Source: Piliocolobus tephrosceles | Taxonomy: Eukaryota > Chordata > Mammalia > Primates > Cercopithecidae | Assembly (NCBI RefSeq): GCF_002776525.5 | Contig: NC_045434.1 | Location: forward strand, 116,149,141 to 116,213,140 | Direction: 5' to 3' | DNA: 64,000 bases | Part shown: piece after piece, positions 1 to 12,699 of the stretch | Numbering within the stretch: position 1 is the stretch's first letter | How the letters are laid out: each line of letters opens with the position of its first letter | Made by a program: the position numbers and the translations under genes | The notes under the pieces: model-generated | Told to the model about the DNA's origin: nothing | Seen by the model: the letters and a program-made list of their open reading frames with translations, nothing else | Database searches by the model: none

Positions 1-538
1 AGTTCCTTGAGAAATCTCCAAACTGCCCTTCACAGTGGCTAAACTAATTTACATTCCTACCAACAGTGTATAAGCCTCCCTTTTTTTCTGCAATCCAGTC
101 AACATCTGTTATTTTTGGACTTTTTAACAAAAGGCATTCTGGTTGGCATGAAATGGTATCTCCTGTTTTGATTTTAATTTCTCTGATGATTAGTGATAAT
201 GAGCATTTTTCCATATGTTTCTTGGTCGCTTATATATCTTCTTTTGAGAAGTGTCCGTTCATGGCCTTTGCCTACTTTTTAATGGGATTATTTGTTTCTT
301 GATTGATCTTTTAAATTCCTTGCAGATTCTATTAGGCCTTCGTCCGATGCATAGTTTGCTAATATTTTCTCCCATTCTGTAAGTGGTGTGTTTACTCTGT
401 TCATAGTTTCTCCTGCCTTGCAGGAGCTCTTTAGTTTAACTAGATTAAAACTTTTTGAGTTTTGTTTTTGCTGGAATTGGTTTTGAAGACTTAGTCATAA
501 ATGCCTTCCTAGAGTTTGTTCTAGGATTTCCGTGTCTT
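1..538 (-). mobile_element. L1 fragment, antisense (ORF2 3' part)
   Basis: The reverse strand matches the well-known 3' part of primate L1 ORF2. On the plus strand one sees the usual antisense landmarks, such as 'cttttgagaagtgtccgttcatgg' in shortened form near 241-263 and 'ttctcccattctgtaagt' near 366-383. The element enters from outside the window and is cut off near 538. Short open frames on the plus strand here are antisense to ORF2 and are not genes. Confidence 0.85.
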
Positions 539-540
539 AA

Positions 541-3500
541 TTACATTGTGAAAACATAGTTTCAGCATTAAGTATTTTTCAGATGATTACAAATAATAGA
601 AAGAATATGGAAAATTTTGTTCACTTAAATAAATGTAATATTGTGTCTTATAAGTTGACAATTGTCAGGCTATATATTCTTACTCTGTCATCATTCAAGT
701 TTATAGTCTTAAATTAAAAACTAGATAGCAATTTATACATATATTTAAAAGTGAATTTAGTAGGTATTCCTGTGTTGATGTTAGTTTGGGTTATTTTACT
801 TGTATTTTTCAAATTTGGACTTCTTTTTCATAAAATCAGAAGCAAAAAAAAAGAAAAAAATGCCAGTAACTAAAATTGTATACAAATATTCTGCTTTACA
901 TGGGACATGAACTTTACTTATCAAATAGACAGAGTCATCATCAATGAAACACTAATATAAAATGAACATTTGTCATATAAGACTGCTTTTATAAAATAAA
1001 ATGTTTAAAAATCAAATATCCTCGAGAGCTGGATAATGTTTATACAAAAAAATGTTTTAGATATGCTAGGACAACTAATAACAATGTTAAATTTGTGATA
1101 TAAAGATTTATTAAAAATATATGGATTAAGAAAAAATAAATTAAACTTACTCTTTCAAATATATATATATATATATAGTAATAGAATGAAAGGTTAAAAA
1201 TGTGTGCATTCATTCATAGAAGGCTGAGAAAGTTACAAAACTTTGTGTTTAAATAATATACATGTAAACGTGGTCACGATTTCCAAAATTAGAGCTGATA
1301 ACATGCTCATTTTTTTTCAGAAAAAAGCTTTAAACTGATTTTCATATATAATGTTGTCTAATAATTTAAGGTTAATAACATTCCTTCAAAGAATAATTGT
1401 GCTAATAATTTTTAAGCCATGTGTAATCATCAAGATCCACATAAAAAATATAATTATTTTATCTTCCTAGACAGTAAAATAAAGTAATTTTGAACAAAGT
1501 TAAAGTATGTTCTCAAATTTCATCCAAGACAAACTAAAAGGCTAAAAATTGAAAATATTTTATAAATCATTCTGAATAATATTACTGAATCATCTAGAGT
1601 ATGATCAAGACCAAACATTTTTCTACATAAGTAGGCTAAATGAATACAAATTATTTCTCTCACTATGAAGAACTCAACACTTATTGCAAATCCTAAATTC
1701 ACAGCAATTCTCCAGGTAGAAGTTGATGGTTTTGTGCTGATTAGAAAACAAATGTAAAGAAGGCTATTTTAGCATAGGCTGCCTGTGTTCAATATAAGGC
1801 CAAATCTAAAGGAAGTCAAATAATTTGTAAATACAGTCATACAACAAAGCGTCCATAGTTCAATTGGCAATAACATCTTCTGCTTAGGTTCCTGTCTATA
1901 ATTTCTATGAATAAGATTATGTAATTAACAAGATTTTTGTGATTATATGTGTGACCACAAAAGACTCTAGAGAAAAATCAAAATCAAATAATTTATTGAA
2001 ATGAATATAATTAAATATTATGTCTAAAATGATATATACATAATTTCAAAACAATATCCATGTTTTAAAATATAATTTTACAGTTTTTATTTAAATAGAG
2101 TTACATGTTTTATTTAAGTCATAAATTATATCAAGGAATATATAAGGAAGATAGTTAATGCGTAGGAATGTAATAAAAATATTTTAATGCTTTCTCTATA
2201 TGTTATGATTCATAATTAAGAAAGTACCTAAGAATGACATAAATTGAAAATGTAGAATAAATTATAAGAGATTCATAATTGTAAATCACATAAATTATAA
2301 TTATTTGTGACATTAATAAATTATGAGTGGTTTATCAATCATTTCTGATAATAATTAATTAACAAAAAGTTACTTCAACCATTCTGAGAAAAACAATTTG
2401 AAACTTTATTATAAATGATATTATTTATCCATAGAAAATAATCCCTAAATGAATTATAATTTGCAAATTGAAAATGTATGCTGATATTCATCTAAACCAT
2501 CTAAATTTGTTAATATTTTGATCTCTTGCAAGATATTAGATACAACAAATTATAAAATGAAACATTCTAAATAAAATTCTATGACATTCTGCACGAGTTG
2601 GTGACCCAGTTATTATGGAAGGATAACTGATAATCTTCAGTAAATTGTTGAATATGTTCCCCTGTAAGTCTGTTGTTTTCAAGAACATAGTGAACTTACA
2701 AAATTACTCTAAGCTTCTTTCAATTTTATGAACTCTTTCTAATGAAGAAATAATCTGATTACCATACACTGACAATGGATAATACATGTTATTAGAATAT
2801 CAAAAGTCTTAGTTAAATTTTTGCATGAGAATTCAATTTTTATTTTTCTTCTGTGTTATTCTATACCACTTCTGGTTAAATTACACTAAATGTTATTTCT
2901 ACACATGAACTTAATAGGGATTACTTCCATGGCAACTGGTATAAGTTTTCAGTAAATAATAGCTTTGAAGGTACTGTATCTTTGGGATTATGTTTTGAGT
3001 TATTCTGTTAACCCTAGGGACTTTTGTATTTATTTTTTCTTGGAGGACTTAATTTGAAAAACAAAAGATCAGATAAGATTTAAGTTAGAATAGATGTTTC
3101 TCTTTTTTTTCTGAGAAATATCAACAGAGACACAGAGACATGCTTGCACCCTGTGTTACATAATTGATAATTTAAAACTAAATTAAACCAATTATTTCCA
3201 GATATGATTGATATTTCAAAGACATTGTTTCCATTGGCAAAATATATTCATTCACATTTGCCTTCACAAATATTTATTCCTTAGAGATTATACCTATTTT
3301 GTTTACTCTACAGTCAGAAAATCACATGGGATTTACCCTATAGAGGCTATAAAATATTTAATTTTTAATATTATTTCCTTTTTATTCTTATTTATATATA
3401 AATATAATTTGATAATAAATAATGGATAATAATTATTTTAGTTTTTATTTTCTCAATGAACATTTATTAAGTTTTCTAACATGGTAATTATCCAGAAGGA

Positions 3501-3950
3501 CATTGAACATAGACTAGTTAGCAAGCAGACATTTGCCCTGATCTCATGAAGGAAGCATTTAATTAGGAAACATTACAATTTCACATAAGTGTAATTTTAT
3601 CTTCTTATATGAATGCAGAAGACTAAGACAAGTGATACGACAAAATAGAGTTACACACATTAAAGTAGTAAACATCCATAAATCTATCAAGGTTTAAAGT
3701 GCTTCAAACACATCAGAGGGATAATCCACAGTATATGAAACCGGCACATAAAATGCTGCCTTAGTTGAGAGAACAACCTTGAACAACAGAAAATGAGCAG
3801 TTCTTTTAAGTATTTCTACATTTCTGGGCCTTTTGATTCCTATTTTCCTGACACCACGTTGCAGGTCTGGAATAAGCCTTTTAGTTCTTCTTTTCATGTG
3901 TTTTAGACATTTGTGGTTATTTTTTCAACTTCTTCATTGATGGATTATGT
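541..3950. other. AT-rich stretch, nothing recognised
   Basis: Very AT-rich sequence with short A/T runs and a small (AT)n tract near 1160-1176. I see no Alu, recent L1, LTR or convincing exon. Open frames on either strand are short and have no recognisable domain. Old diverged repeats may be present but cannot be assigned by eye. Confidence 0.5.
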
Positions 3951-4047
3951 ACTGTTCTTTTTTTTTTTTTTTTTTTCGTTATCTCTAAAGAGCACAGCAC
4001 CTATCTTTATCTGTGTATAGCCTGCACTTTGTCATACAGAACTACAT

Positions 4048-4285
4048 TAATGTGATTTTTTTTTTTTTTTTTAAGATGGAGTCTCATTCTGTTGCCCAGG
4101 CTGAAGTGCAATGGAACAGTATCAGCTCAGTGCAACCTCCGCCTCCTGAGTTCAAGCGATTCTCCTGCCTCAGCCTCCCAGTAGCTGAGATTACAGGCGC
4201 CTGCCACCATGCCCGGCGAATTTTTGTGTTTTCAGTAGAGGTGCGATTTCACCATGTTGGTCAGGCTGGTTTCGAATTCCTGGCC
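4048..4285 (-). mobile_element. Alu, antisense, 5'-truncated
   Basis: A T-run (4058-4072) is followed by the reverse complement of an Alu: 'gatggagtctcattctgttg', then the right and left monomers. It breaks off at 'ggcctcaat', so about 60 bases of the Alu 5' end are missing. The 'ggctaattttt' region is altered to 'ggcgaatttttg'. Probably an old S- or J-class copy. Confidence 0.9.
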
Positions 4286-4329
4286 TCAATTCTTTCCACA
4301 AAGCCCCCAGCTCTGTGTATCTTGTAAAG

Positions 4330-5149
4330 ATATAATTGCCTTTTAAAAAATGTTTCCTTAACTTGGAAGAACACCGCTACTGAAACCACTAGAATCAACA
4401 AAGATGTTCAGCACACAAAATGCTTAATTATGGGGTTAATATAAGCAAATTTTCTGTGAAATTCTTTACACACGCTATTTGCAAATCTTCATCAGCCATC
4501 CATTCCTTAACACTTCAAGGGGTTGCCTGAATAATTCTTCCGGAACTTATCTCGTGTAAGGTTATTAAAGACCTCATATCATGAATGCAATGTACATACC
4601 TTAATCCTAATTTGTCTTGCCCTGACTTTAGCACTTTATAGGGTTGACCTTGTTTTTCTCTAAAAATATTACCTGTCTTGAATTTTCTATTTCTATTTCC
4701 ATGAAATGCCATTTTACATTTTCCTGCTATTTTTCTGGACATTCCTTTGTAGTATCTTGTCAGCTTCTCTTAATTTATACACTCATTAATAATTAAAGTT
4801 TTTCTGCAATTTGTAGTGGAAGTTTAAAAAATTTTAGTGGCATCTAATCTCATTATTTCAGTTAAATCTCTTTGTGAGAGCTCTCATATTCATATATCCA
4901 GTTGAGGTTGCTCTAGGGCCTAAATATGGAGCTTCTTACTGACAACCACCTTGAACCGTCTCACCGGCACTACCTGTTTAACAAATCTCCTCTCCAAACA
5001 TATATATTTTCTGTGTTCCCTAAGTCAGGAAATTACACCATGGTTTACATAATGGTTTTCCCTCAGCCCCAAATCTGGGATTATTCTTGATTGTCTTATT
5101 TGTCATCAATTCTATCGCAAATCTAATTTATTCTATATCATACATACCT
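4330..5149. other. Unassigned non-Alu sequence
   Basis: Moderately AT-rich sequence without a recognisable element. It precedes an L2-like stretch and may be its more diverged upstream part. No open frame with a recognisable domain is visible. Confidence 0.35.
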
Positions 5150-5812
5150 CTGAAACCCACCCACCACCTTGTTCCTCATTGCCAAGTGGCCATCGTTTCT
5201 CCTCTGGATTATTGTAATATTCTCTTAAGTGATGTTTCAATATTAACTCTTCCTACTTTGTTATTCTTCGTTCTTTAGGATCTCCTTTCGTAAATGTAAA
5301 ACTGATGGTCATCTGATGTATAGAACAATTCAAGGCCTTCCTAGTGATATTTGAACAGACCCAAAATCTGGCCAATAATACCATCTAGGAAAGGTTTCTT
5401 TCTGTCTAACTTTCTTGATCTTTTCACATATCTATTCCTTTAACTCTCCATACCTTAGCTATATTGACTTTCATTTGGTTCCTTTATTTGTCATGGTTAT
5501 TTCAAGCCCTAGGTCAGTTTTTCTGTTCCTAAAAAGCCATTTAACTCTTACTATTCCTTTATATGTGTATTTGCATGAAAACACAAACCTATATAGATTC
5601 TTTTATTAATTCTTCACATAGAATACTGATATTCAATTCCTTATAATTATTATAATTGAAATATATTACATGATAAATATATATTTTCTATGATACTGAA
5701 GTTTTCCATTAGCACAGCACTTGTGTTAGTCTTGTTCATCATTATAGTCTAAGTATAGAGCTTGATAAATTGTAGGCATCAAATAAAAAGATATTTGAAT
5801 AAAAATGAGTAA
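5150..5812 (+). mobile_element. Probable L2 remnant, sense
   Basis: The run 'ctcctctggattattgtaat' (5199-5218) resembles the L2 segment read as 'cctggattattgcaata'. Near the far end 'gcacagcactt...' followed by 'aataaaaagatatttgaat' (5780-5798) resembles the L2 3' end, 'ctcaataaatatttgttgaa'. Both lie in the same orientation. The copy is heavily diverged, so the limits are approximate. Confidence 0.5.
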
Positions 5813-6430
5813 ATCAAAAACCTTACATAAAGAGAATAATTAAAAGTGTTTCAATGAAGAAAAAACACAGAGGCCAAATTTAATTTAAAAATTTACTAAA
5901 CCGTAAAAGCAAAAAATGCATCCTATTTTATTGTTCTGAAATTAAATCTAGTGCAGATGAGCCAGGGCCCACAGCCAGTGAGGTAAGAGTTTATAAAATC
6001 TTGAAGAAGCTCAAAATGAAGCAACACTGTTCCCTAGAGTTTAGAAGACTAGTGTTTTTCAGGAGTATACATTTCTGAAATTTTACTTCTGTTCTTTTAA
6101 AATTATTACTCAGATTTTATTGTACCAAATAAACTGTATTTATATATTTTTAAGTCTATGCATATAGGCAAATATCTCTAAAATTTCTCTTCTAATAAAA
6201 ATACTTACATATACACATTTAGATATTTTGTGTATTTATCCAGTAAGTGTATTAATTCAAATCTTATGTTTAGCAGTTATTAATATTCCTTTTGCACAAC
6301 ATCACAGGCTTCATAGACAGACATTCTGGGAGCTAGGATTCTTATACTGGAAACGTTGTATACTGCCATATACCAATTATACTTTAACATATTTAAGCAA
6401 TTTGTTGAATTCCTATTCACTAAATGTTCT
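5813..6430. other. AT-rich stretch, nothing recognised
   Basis: AT-rich sequence between the L2 remnant and the next Alu. No repeat family, exon or RNA gene can be supported. Confidence 0.4.
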
Positions 6431-6442
6431 TTTCCAATCTTC

Positions 6443-6758
6443 TGGCCTGGCTCAGTGCGTCATGCCTGTAATCCCAGCACTTTGGGAGGCCAATGCAGGC
6501 AGCAGGCAGATCATTTGAGGTCAGGTGTTTGAGACCAGCCTGGTCAACATGAAACACTGTCTCTACTAAAAATACAAAATTAGTCGGCATGGTGGCACAC
6601 ACCTGTAATCCCACCTACTTGGGAGGCTGAGACAGGAGAACCGTTTGAACCCAGGAGGCAAAGTTTACGGTGAGCTGAGATCAGGCCACTGCACTCCAGC
6701 CTGGGTGACAGAGAGACTCAGTCTCGAAATAAATAAATAAAAATATAAAAGTAAATAT
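6443..6758 (+). mobile_element. Alu, sense, full-length, AluS-like
   Basis: The Alu head is degraded ('ggcctggctcagtgcgtcatg') but both monomers and the (AAAT)n-type tail are present. The flanks carry an imperfect target duplication: 'ttccaatcttct' before and 'ttcccatcttct' after (6761-6772). CpG decay suggests an older S-class copy. Confidence 0.93.
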
Positions 6759-6772
6759 ATTTCCCATCTTCT

Positions 6773-8101
6773 AGTAAATTGCTGTTTTCAGAATTGATCA
6801 TAAATCTATACTTTCTGGGCTTTCATCCTTTTAAACATCTTAGCCAATAACTTCTGTACTCCATTTTGTCTAATATATTCATTGATGAAATGGGGAGTAA
6901 TTCTTGTAATGCTGAATATCTTATTATATTAATTTAGTGTGTTGATATTACTGCTTGTAATATACTTTTAATCTTCAACTTTCTTGTATGAATTTAAAAT
7001 ATACTTATTATATTAGTATGAATCTTTTAGTATTTTAATATCATTACATTTTACTCCTTGATTAACACCGAGTAGGCTGCAAAATACATTATATTTTATG
7101 CTAATATTTTAAATACATGATAAACATTTTATGTACTTCTTTGGAATAAGTTACTAACATTTCTAAATATAGTTGAAGGAATATAATGAAGTCCTTAAGT
7201 GCAAACTGGTTGATTTTAGATATATTCAATGTTTCATGAAACATTCAGTAAAAATGGCAATGTATTTTAAAAGATATTAATACAAAGGCTGGAAATTTAC
7301 ATAGATTAATACATGAAAAGTAACTCAGTTTTTACTCTTAAGAAGAATAATTCTTTTTAAAGAGATGGTTTGGTCCTAAGTTGTGTTTTTTGGCTAAATT
7401 CGTTGAAATGGTAAGCTTGCTTGGCTCTTAAATTAATATTTTTTCAAAGAAGACATTATATAGTCACAACAATAACCAAATACTTTTGTATTTATATGTG
7501 TCGAAAGTCAAGTGAATAAGATATACTCAAGCTAAACTATAATACCTTCAGTGAAACATTTGTCCAATAAAACACCTTTGGTAAATGTTTGCTATTTTTT
7601 CCAAGTGCCATAATCAAGATTCACTTAATTAATGAAACTTTTAATGTAAATTCACCTTCTTTTCTTTTTTAGGTTAATAATTATCAAACTTATGGCAATG
7701 CTGGACTTTAGCTGATCCCCGTGCTTCTGGAAAATAACAAAAGTTAAGACATCTGTTCACCATTTTGTGTGTCCAAGGACCACCTACTTTTTACTCATGC
7801 CAAGAACTACCCACCTCCACTCTTCAGGTAAGACTTACTGTCCACTCTGCCCTGTGACTCCCCCACGTCTTGGGGATGACTCCCTTGTACCTGAAGCTAT
7901 ACTACTGTAAGCCTCCTTTCTTTTTTTAAGATGCTTGTCATTAATGAATGTACATTCTATTGCAATAGCCTGAATAAAATCATTTTCTCAGTTGTTCAGT
8001 ACGTATTGTCTGTGACAAAAGAAAGACAGGTTGAAATTTGGTATATATTAATAATTTTAGTCTTTTTATTTATGAATTATTCTATCTTTCTAAATACATA
8101 A
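6773..8101. other. AT-rich stretch with a possible LTR or exon near its end
   Basis: The first 850 bases are AT-rich and featureless. From about 7673 the base composition rises. The block 7673-8020 ends with 'gcaatagcctgaataaaatc' (AATAAA at 7973-7978), which resembles the poly(A) region of an old ERVL-type LTR. I could not assign a family. The splice-like signals in this block are listed separately. Confidence 0.35.
7673..7827 (+). other. Candidate 155-bp exon (or splice-like LTR segment)
   Basis: A pyrimidine-rich tract, 'cttcttttcttttttag', ends at 7672 and a strong donor, CAG|GTAAGA, begins at 7828. Together they define a 155-base interval with normal splice signals at both ends. It has no long open frame, so it would be noncoding or UTR. 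Such pairs also occur by chance and are common inside LTRs. No transcript evidence is available here. Confidence 0.25.
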
Positions 8102-8414
8102 TAAAATGGAATTTTTCTTTTTATTTCGAGAGGGAGTCTTGCTCTGTTGCCCAGGCTGTGACACAATCTTGGTTTACTGCAACCTCCACCTCCAGAGTTC
8201 AAGCAATTCTCCTGCCTCAACCTCCCGAATAGCTTGGATTACAGGCGCCCACCACCACAACTGGCTAATTTTTGTATTTTTAGTAGAGACGAGGTTTCAC
8301 CAATTTGGCGAGGCTGGTCTCGAACTCCTGACCTTGTAACCTACCCATCTTAGCCTCCCAAAGTGCTGGAATTAGAGGCATGAACCACTGCACCTGGCTG
8401 TAAAATGTAATTTT
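8102..8414 (-). mobile_element. Alu, antisense, with target duplication
   Basis: The reverse-oriented Alu body spans 8116-8400, ending 'gcacctggctg'. It is flanked by near-identical 14-base repeats: 'taaaatggaatttt' (8102-8115) and 'taaaatgtaatttt' (8401-8414). The T-tail is interrupted ('ctttttatttc'), typical of an older copy. Confidence 0.93.
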
Positions 8415-8442
8415 ATACAAAGTTATAGACACAAGTTTTAAA

Positions 8443-8483
<41 letters not shown>
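8443..8483. repeat. (AT)n(TG)n microsatellite
   Basis: An 'atatatat' start runs into about 17 uninterrupted TG units. Confidence 0.97.
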
Positions 8484-8485
<2 letters not shown>

Positions 8486-8500
8486 GACATGCAAATATAC

Positions 8501-8859
8501 TGTACTGGCCTGTTATCACATTGCTAATAAAGGCATGCCCAAGACTGAGTAGTTTATAAAGGAAAGAGGTTTAATTGACTCACAGTCCCACATGGCTAGG
8601 GAAGTTTCACAATCACGGCAAAAAAAGGGGAAGCAAGACACCTCTTATACGGCAGCAGGCAAGAAAGCTTGTGTAGGGGGAACCCCCTGTGTAAAACCAT
8701 CAGATCTTGTGAGACATATTCACTATCGCAAGAACTGAATGGAAAGACCTGCCTCCAGGATTCAATTACTTCCCACCAGGTCCCTCCCACAACACGTGGG
8801 AATTATGGGAGCTACAATTCAAGATGAGATTTGGGTGGGGACACAGCCAAGCCATATCA
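8501..8859 (-). mobile_element. Solo THE1-type MaLR LTR, minus strand
   Basis: Read on the minus strand it begins TGATATGGCTTGGCTGTGTC and ends near 'ccagtaca'. It contains the THE1 landmarks: 'ggtttta' before the TATA-like region, the 'cttgcctgc' stretch and 'cctctttcctttataaa'. Its length of 359 bp fits a complete THE1 LTR. No internal region adjoins it, so it is a solo LTR formed by recombination. Confidence 0.88.
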
Positions 8860-10147
8860 TACACACAGATTATTCACCTGAATTAAATAAAAGCAAATAA
8901 TAGAAGAGAAATATTATATGAATATGAAATACTTTTCATAAACTTTATATATATGTACACATTTGAACACACGCAGACATAGTTTATGGTGGCTACATGA
9001 AAAGATTAGGTAGAAATAGGTCATTTCAATCTCTTCAACTACATATAACTATTTAAAAATCCAAAATAGATTCCTGAAATCTTTATATGTTTTTATTTGG
9101 GCTCAGCAAAATCTTTTGCCTTTAAAATGTTAGCACCACAAAGCACCTCAAGAGGATAATGAAACACTCAAAGAGTAATAAGTTCAGAAATCTCTCTCCA
9201 TTTAAAAAGCTATTTCTTCATAAAAATTTTATTTTCCTGTTGATAGAATACAGAAATAAAACTCAAATTTTGCTTAGTGACATAGTAAAGTCATATTCAG
9301 GATATGGATTTTTACCCTACCAAAGAGGTGATAATGAAGACATGTAGGTTTCCTATTCAGCCTTTGTACTCAAAGTTTAAACTCAAAAAAAGAGAGACCC
9401 TGTATCTTAGAATACCTTCCCCTCTCCTAGCAACCACATTATTGAAATCCAAACTGCTAACATTCTAAAATCCCCTTTTTAAATAACGATAGAACATGCT
9501 GAAGAAAAAAGTTACAACGAGAAAATATACGGGAACAAAATGCCTATGCAGTGCAGAAGTCTGAATAACTAAACCACTCAGAGTAGAGGAAAAAAGCAAG
9601 ATTCCAAAGATCCAACAGTCAATTCTTAAAAACGTATAAATCAGTTCCTACATTTTTTATTAAGTTCAGATTTCTCTGTCCTTAATCATGTATTAACATA
9701 ATCTAAGATAAATTCTCTTATATTTTGCAAAGCAGCCATAAGTATAAAAAATACTGGAAGAATAATCAGTATATTAAATTCATGAAGAATTTTTACAACG
9801 TGAAGAATTTTTAGAAAACGTATCTCCAAATAGAGTGTACAAAAACATTTTCTAATAATTATTGCTTGAAACTAAATATTTAATTTTTTTAAATTATAAT
9901 AGAAGCATACTAAATAATATGCCTAAATAAATCCAGAAAACAGTTCATTGTTTTCTACTATCAAAAATAAATGTATATATATTTATTCTAAAACATTGCA
10001 ATTATATTAAATTTGACAAAAATAATAGCCACAGGAGGCACAGTTTTTGTAATTTTTTAAATGAGAACAAAATATTAAAGAATATATTTATTTGGTGACA
10101 AATATATTAAATAGTCTATTGCAGCAGGGTAGGGCACCATTAAATCC
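8860..10147. other. AT-rich stretch, nothing recognised
   Basis: AT-rich background with short homopolymer runs. No repeat family or exon was recognised, apart from the target duplication of the next Alu at its right end. Confidence 0.45.
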
Positions 10148-10537
10148 TCAAGTTTAATTTTTCTTTTTTTTTTTTTAATTTTGAGACAGTTTCCCTCCCA
10201 GGCTGGCATACAATGGCTCAATCTTGGCTAACTGCAACCTCCACCTGCCAGGTTTAAGCTATTTTACTGCCTCAGTCTCTCTAGCTGGGATTACAGAAGC
10301 CTGTTACCATGCCAGCCAGGTTTAAGCTATTTTACTGCCTCAGTCTCTCTAGCTGGGATTACAGAAGCCTGTCACCATGCCCAGCTATTTTTGTAATTTT
10401 AGTAGAGACAGGGTTTCACCATATTGATCAGGCTGGTCTCAAACTCCTGACCTCAGTCGAGTCGATCCATCCATCTCAGCCTCCCAAAGTGCTGGGATTG
10501 CAGGCGTGAGTCACCACACTTGGCCTCAAGTTTAATT
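10148..10537 (-). mobile_element. Alu, antisense, with internal tandem duplication
   Basis: The body is about 10168-10525 and is longer than a normal Alu. The segment 10247-10314 is repeated at 10315-10381 (offset 68 bases, one mismatch seen at 10305/10373). The element is flanked by 'tcaagtttaatt' at 10148-10159 and 10526-10537, so the duplication arose within one inserted copy. Confidence 0.93.
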
Positions 10538-10831
10538 CTTAAGTGAGTCGATCAGTTACAGTTCTGCTCAAAGCTTTGAGTGCACCTAAAATTTCATCCA
10601 ACATCTATTACCTTTCATCATATCCTAAAATAGCTTGAAGATGTATATGATTTTATGAAAAAAATCTATAAAACAAAACAATAAAATTAAGGGTTTACAT
10701 TTTAAAGCAACAATATTCACCTATAGTTGATGAATGCACAGTTAGAGTGAAAAAATAGAATTTTGGTGAATTCTGAAATGGTTCCACCTTATTCAAACAA
10801 GTTGTATTAAAGTATGTTAAAGTATGTATAC

Positions 10832-11264
10832 ATTTTTTTTTTTTTTTTTTTTTTTTTTTGNNNNNNNNNNNNNNNNNNNNNNNNNNNNNNNNNNNNNNNN
10901 NNNNNNNNNNNNNNNNNNNNNNNNNNNNNNNNNNNNNNNNNNNNNNNNNNNNNNNNNNNNTTTTTTTTTTTTTTTTTTTTTTGAGACAGAGTCTCGCTCT
11001 GTCGCCCGGGCTGGAGTGCAGTGACTGGATCTCAGCTCACTGCAAGCTCCGCCTCCCAAGTTTATGCCATTCTCCTGCCTCAGCCTCCTGAGTAGCTGGG
11101 ACTACAGGCGCCCGCCACCTCACCCGGCTAGTTTTTTGTATTTTTTAGTAGAGACGGGGTTTCACTATGTTAGCCAGGATGGTCTCGATCTCCTGACCTC
11201 GTGATCCGCCCATCTCAGCCTCCCAAAGTGCTGGGATTACAGGCTTGAGCCACCGCACCCCGCC
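10832..11264 (-). mobile_element. AluY, antisense, Old World monkey type, with gap in its tail
   Basis: After a T-run and a 100-N gap the body runs from 'gagacagagtctcgctctg' to 'ggcttgagccaccgcacc'. 'ggctagttttttgtatttttt' and 'ggcttgagcc' are typical of the cercopithecoid AluY group. The body is only lightly mutated, so the insertion is young. Confidence 0.92.
10861..10960. other. Assembly gap, 100 N
   Basis: Exactly 100 N, flanked by T-runs on both sides and placed in the A-tail of a young AluY. The size is the same as the other two gaps, so it is a placeholder and not a measured length. Confidence 0.98.
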
Positions 11265-12690
11265 ATTACATTTCTTAATATATAAGATTCTCAAATTGCT
11301 ACGAATACAAAGGCTTACAAGTTTCCAGTGAGAGTAGCCTCTGTGAAGAACTTTGCTTGATTTGCTGTATATTGATTAATTTTGTTACTGTAAAACAAAA
11401 AGATATATACTAATTGAAAAATATCAAACACAAAGTTTTGAATTGTAAAAGCCGCCTCAAGCAAATAATAATTTTTACCCAGCACCAAAATTAACATATT
11501 CAAAGGGCGTAAGCAAGCGTTGGGCACAGATAAAGCATTCTTTTCAAGGAGGATCCCAAAACCAACAGATGCAGCAACCAAAGCTATCATTTCCCTCCTA
11601 TGTTAACATGTATTTCAATTTTGGATTAAGAAGTTTTGACAATGTATGCAGAAACACAATTCACTAAAGGAAACTATTATGATTTTGGAGATTTTCTTAT
11701 TTTATATACTGTTGATTGCATTGAGAAAAAAGTTATTTATAGACTTCTCCCTATTTTCAAGCCAGCCAGCCATCCTAAATTTGTAGATTTTATTTTAAAT
11801 TATAACAAATCTAGACCATGATATTATTGACTGCTCCAAACAATGGCCTTTGCCTAGTTTATACCATTAACATTTTTATCAATGGTATTTATATTTGGTA
11901 TTATTAGGAGGTCATTATAGTTTTACAGGAATGTCCAATTGAGATAATTTATTCACTCTCTTATGTTAATCTTTTTCTACGTAGCATCAGATAAGATAAT
12001 GGAGGTGTGATTTTTTTCAGTAATTTTAACTAGTTTAATAAATGACTTAAACAACCTCCTCATTCATATTCATTTTGAAATTATACTTAGTATGTTAATA
12101 TAAAAGAATAAGCATAATACTTCTGAATCTACTATGCATTACATTTCATGATTCTTTAATATTGTTTTGATCAGGGAATAAAGAAAAATATCTTTGACTA
12201 GTTTTGATATCCTGAAAGTTTATCATGTTTTTTTTTTCTTGACTGAATAGCCTCCTACTTTGAGAAGTCCTTAATACTTTTACTTTAATCATAAAATTAA
12301 TTGGTAGATTATCTCTTCATATATGTATGTGTTTGTATGTAGGTATGTGTATGTAGTAAGTCAAAATAAGTTGAAAAACAATATTCTCTGATAACCTCTA
12401 CATATTACAAGATAATTTTTTATCTGGATAATTTATAGAATTTATATTTTCAAATAAATTTTATTTTTCAATTGTCTATACCACCACTGGCAAACTCAAA
12501 GTCTCCCAATACACTCTTCATGGGCCTGTGGGAAATGGAAGATGATACAGAGGCCAAAATTTCCCCTTTGCCTGTTGATAATGGATAGGCAAGAGGCTTG
12601 CCAAAAAAAAATCAGATCTTATTCCTCAGTTCCCAAATCCTATAAATCAACAGATGCTGTCCCAAATATCAGTAAGTTTAAATTGAGATC
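11265..12690. other. Unassigned AT-rich sequence
   Basis: No recognisable element. A loose TATG-rich stretch lies near 12318-12360. The open frame on the minus strand at 11315-11590 has no domain I recognise and no coding support. Confidence 0.4.
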
Positions 12691-12699
12691 TGAAAAGCC

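Noticed and set aside
1160..1176. Short AT run considered as a promoter TATA cluster
   Set aside because: Plain (AT)n in AT-rich background, with no downstream gene.
3694..3897. 67-codon minus-strand frame rich in basic residues
   Set aside because: I considered a histone or ribosomal-protein pseudogene because of the basic start, but no stretch aligns with a family I know.
11315..11590. 91-codon minus-strand frame with a hydrophobic profile
   Set aside because: AT-rich sequence gives hydrophobic frames easily. There is no family match and no neighbouring exon signal.
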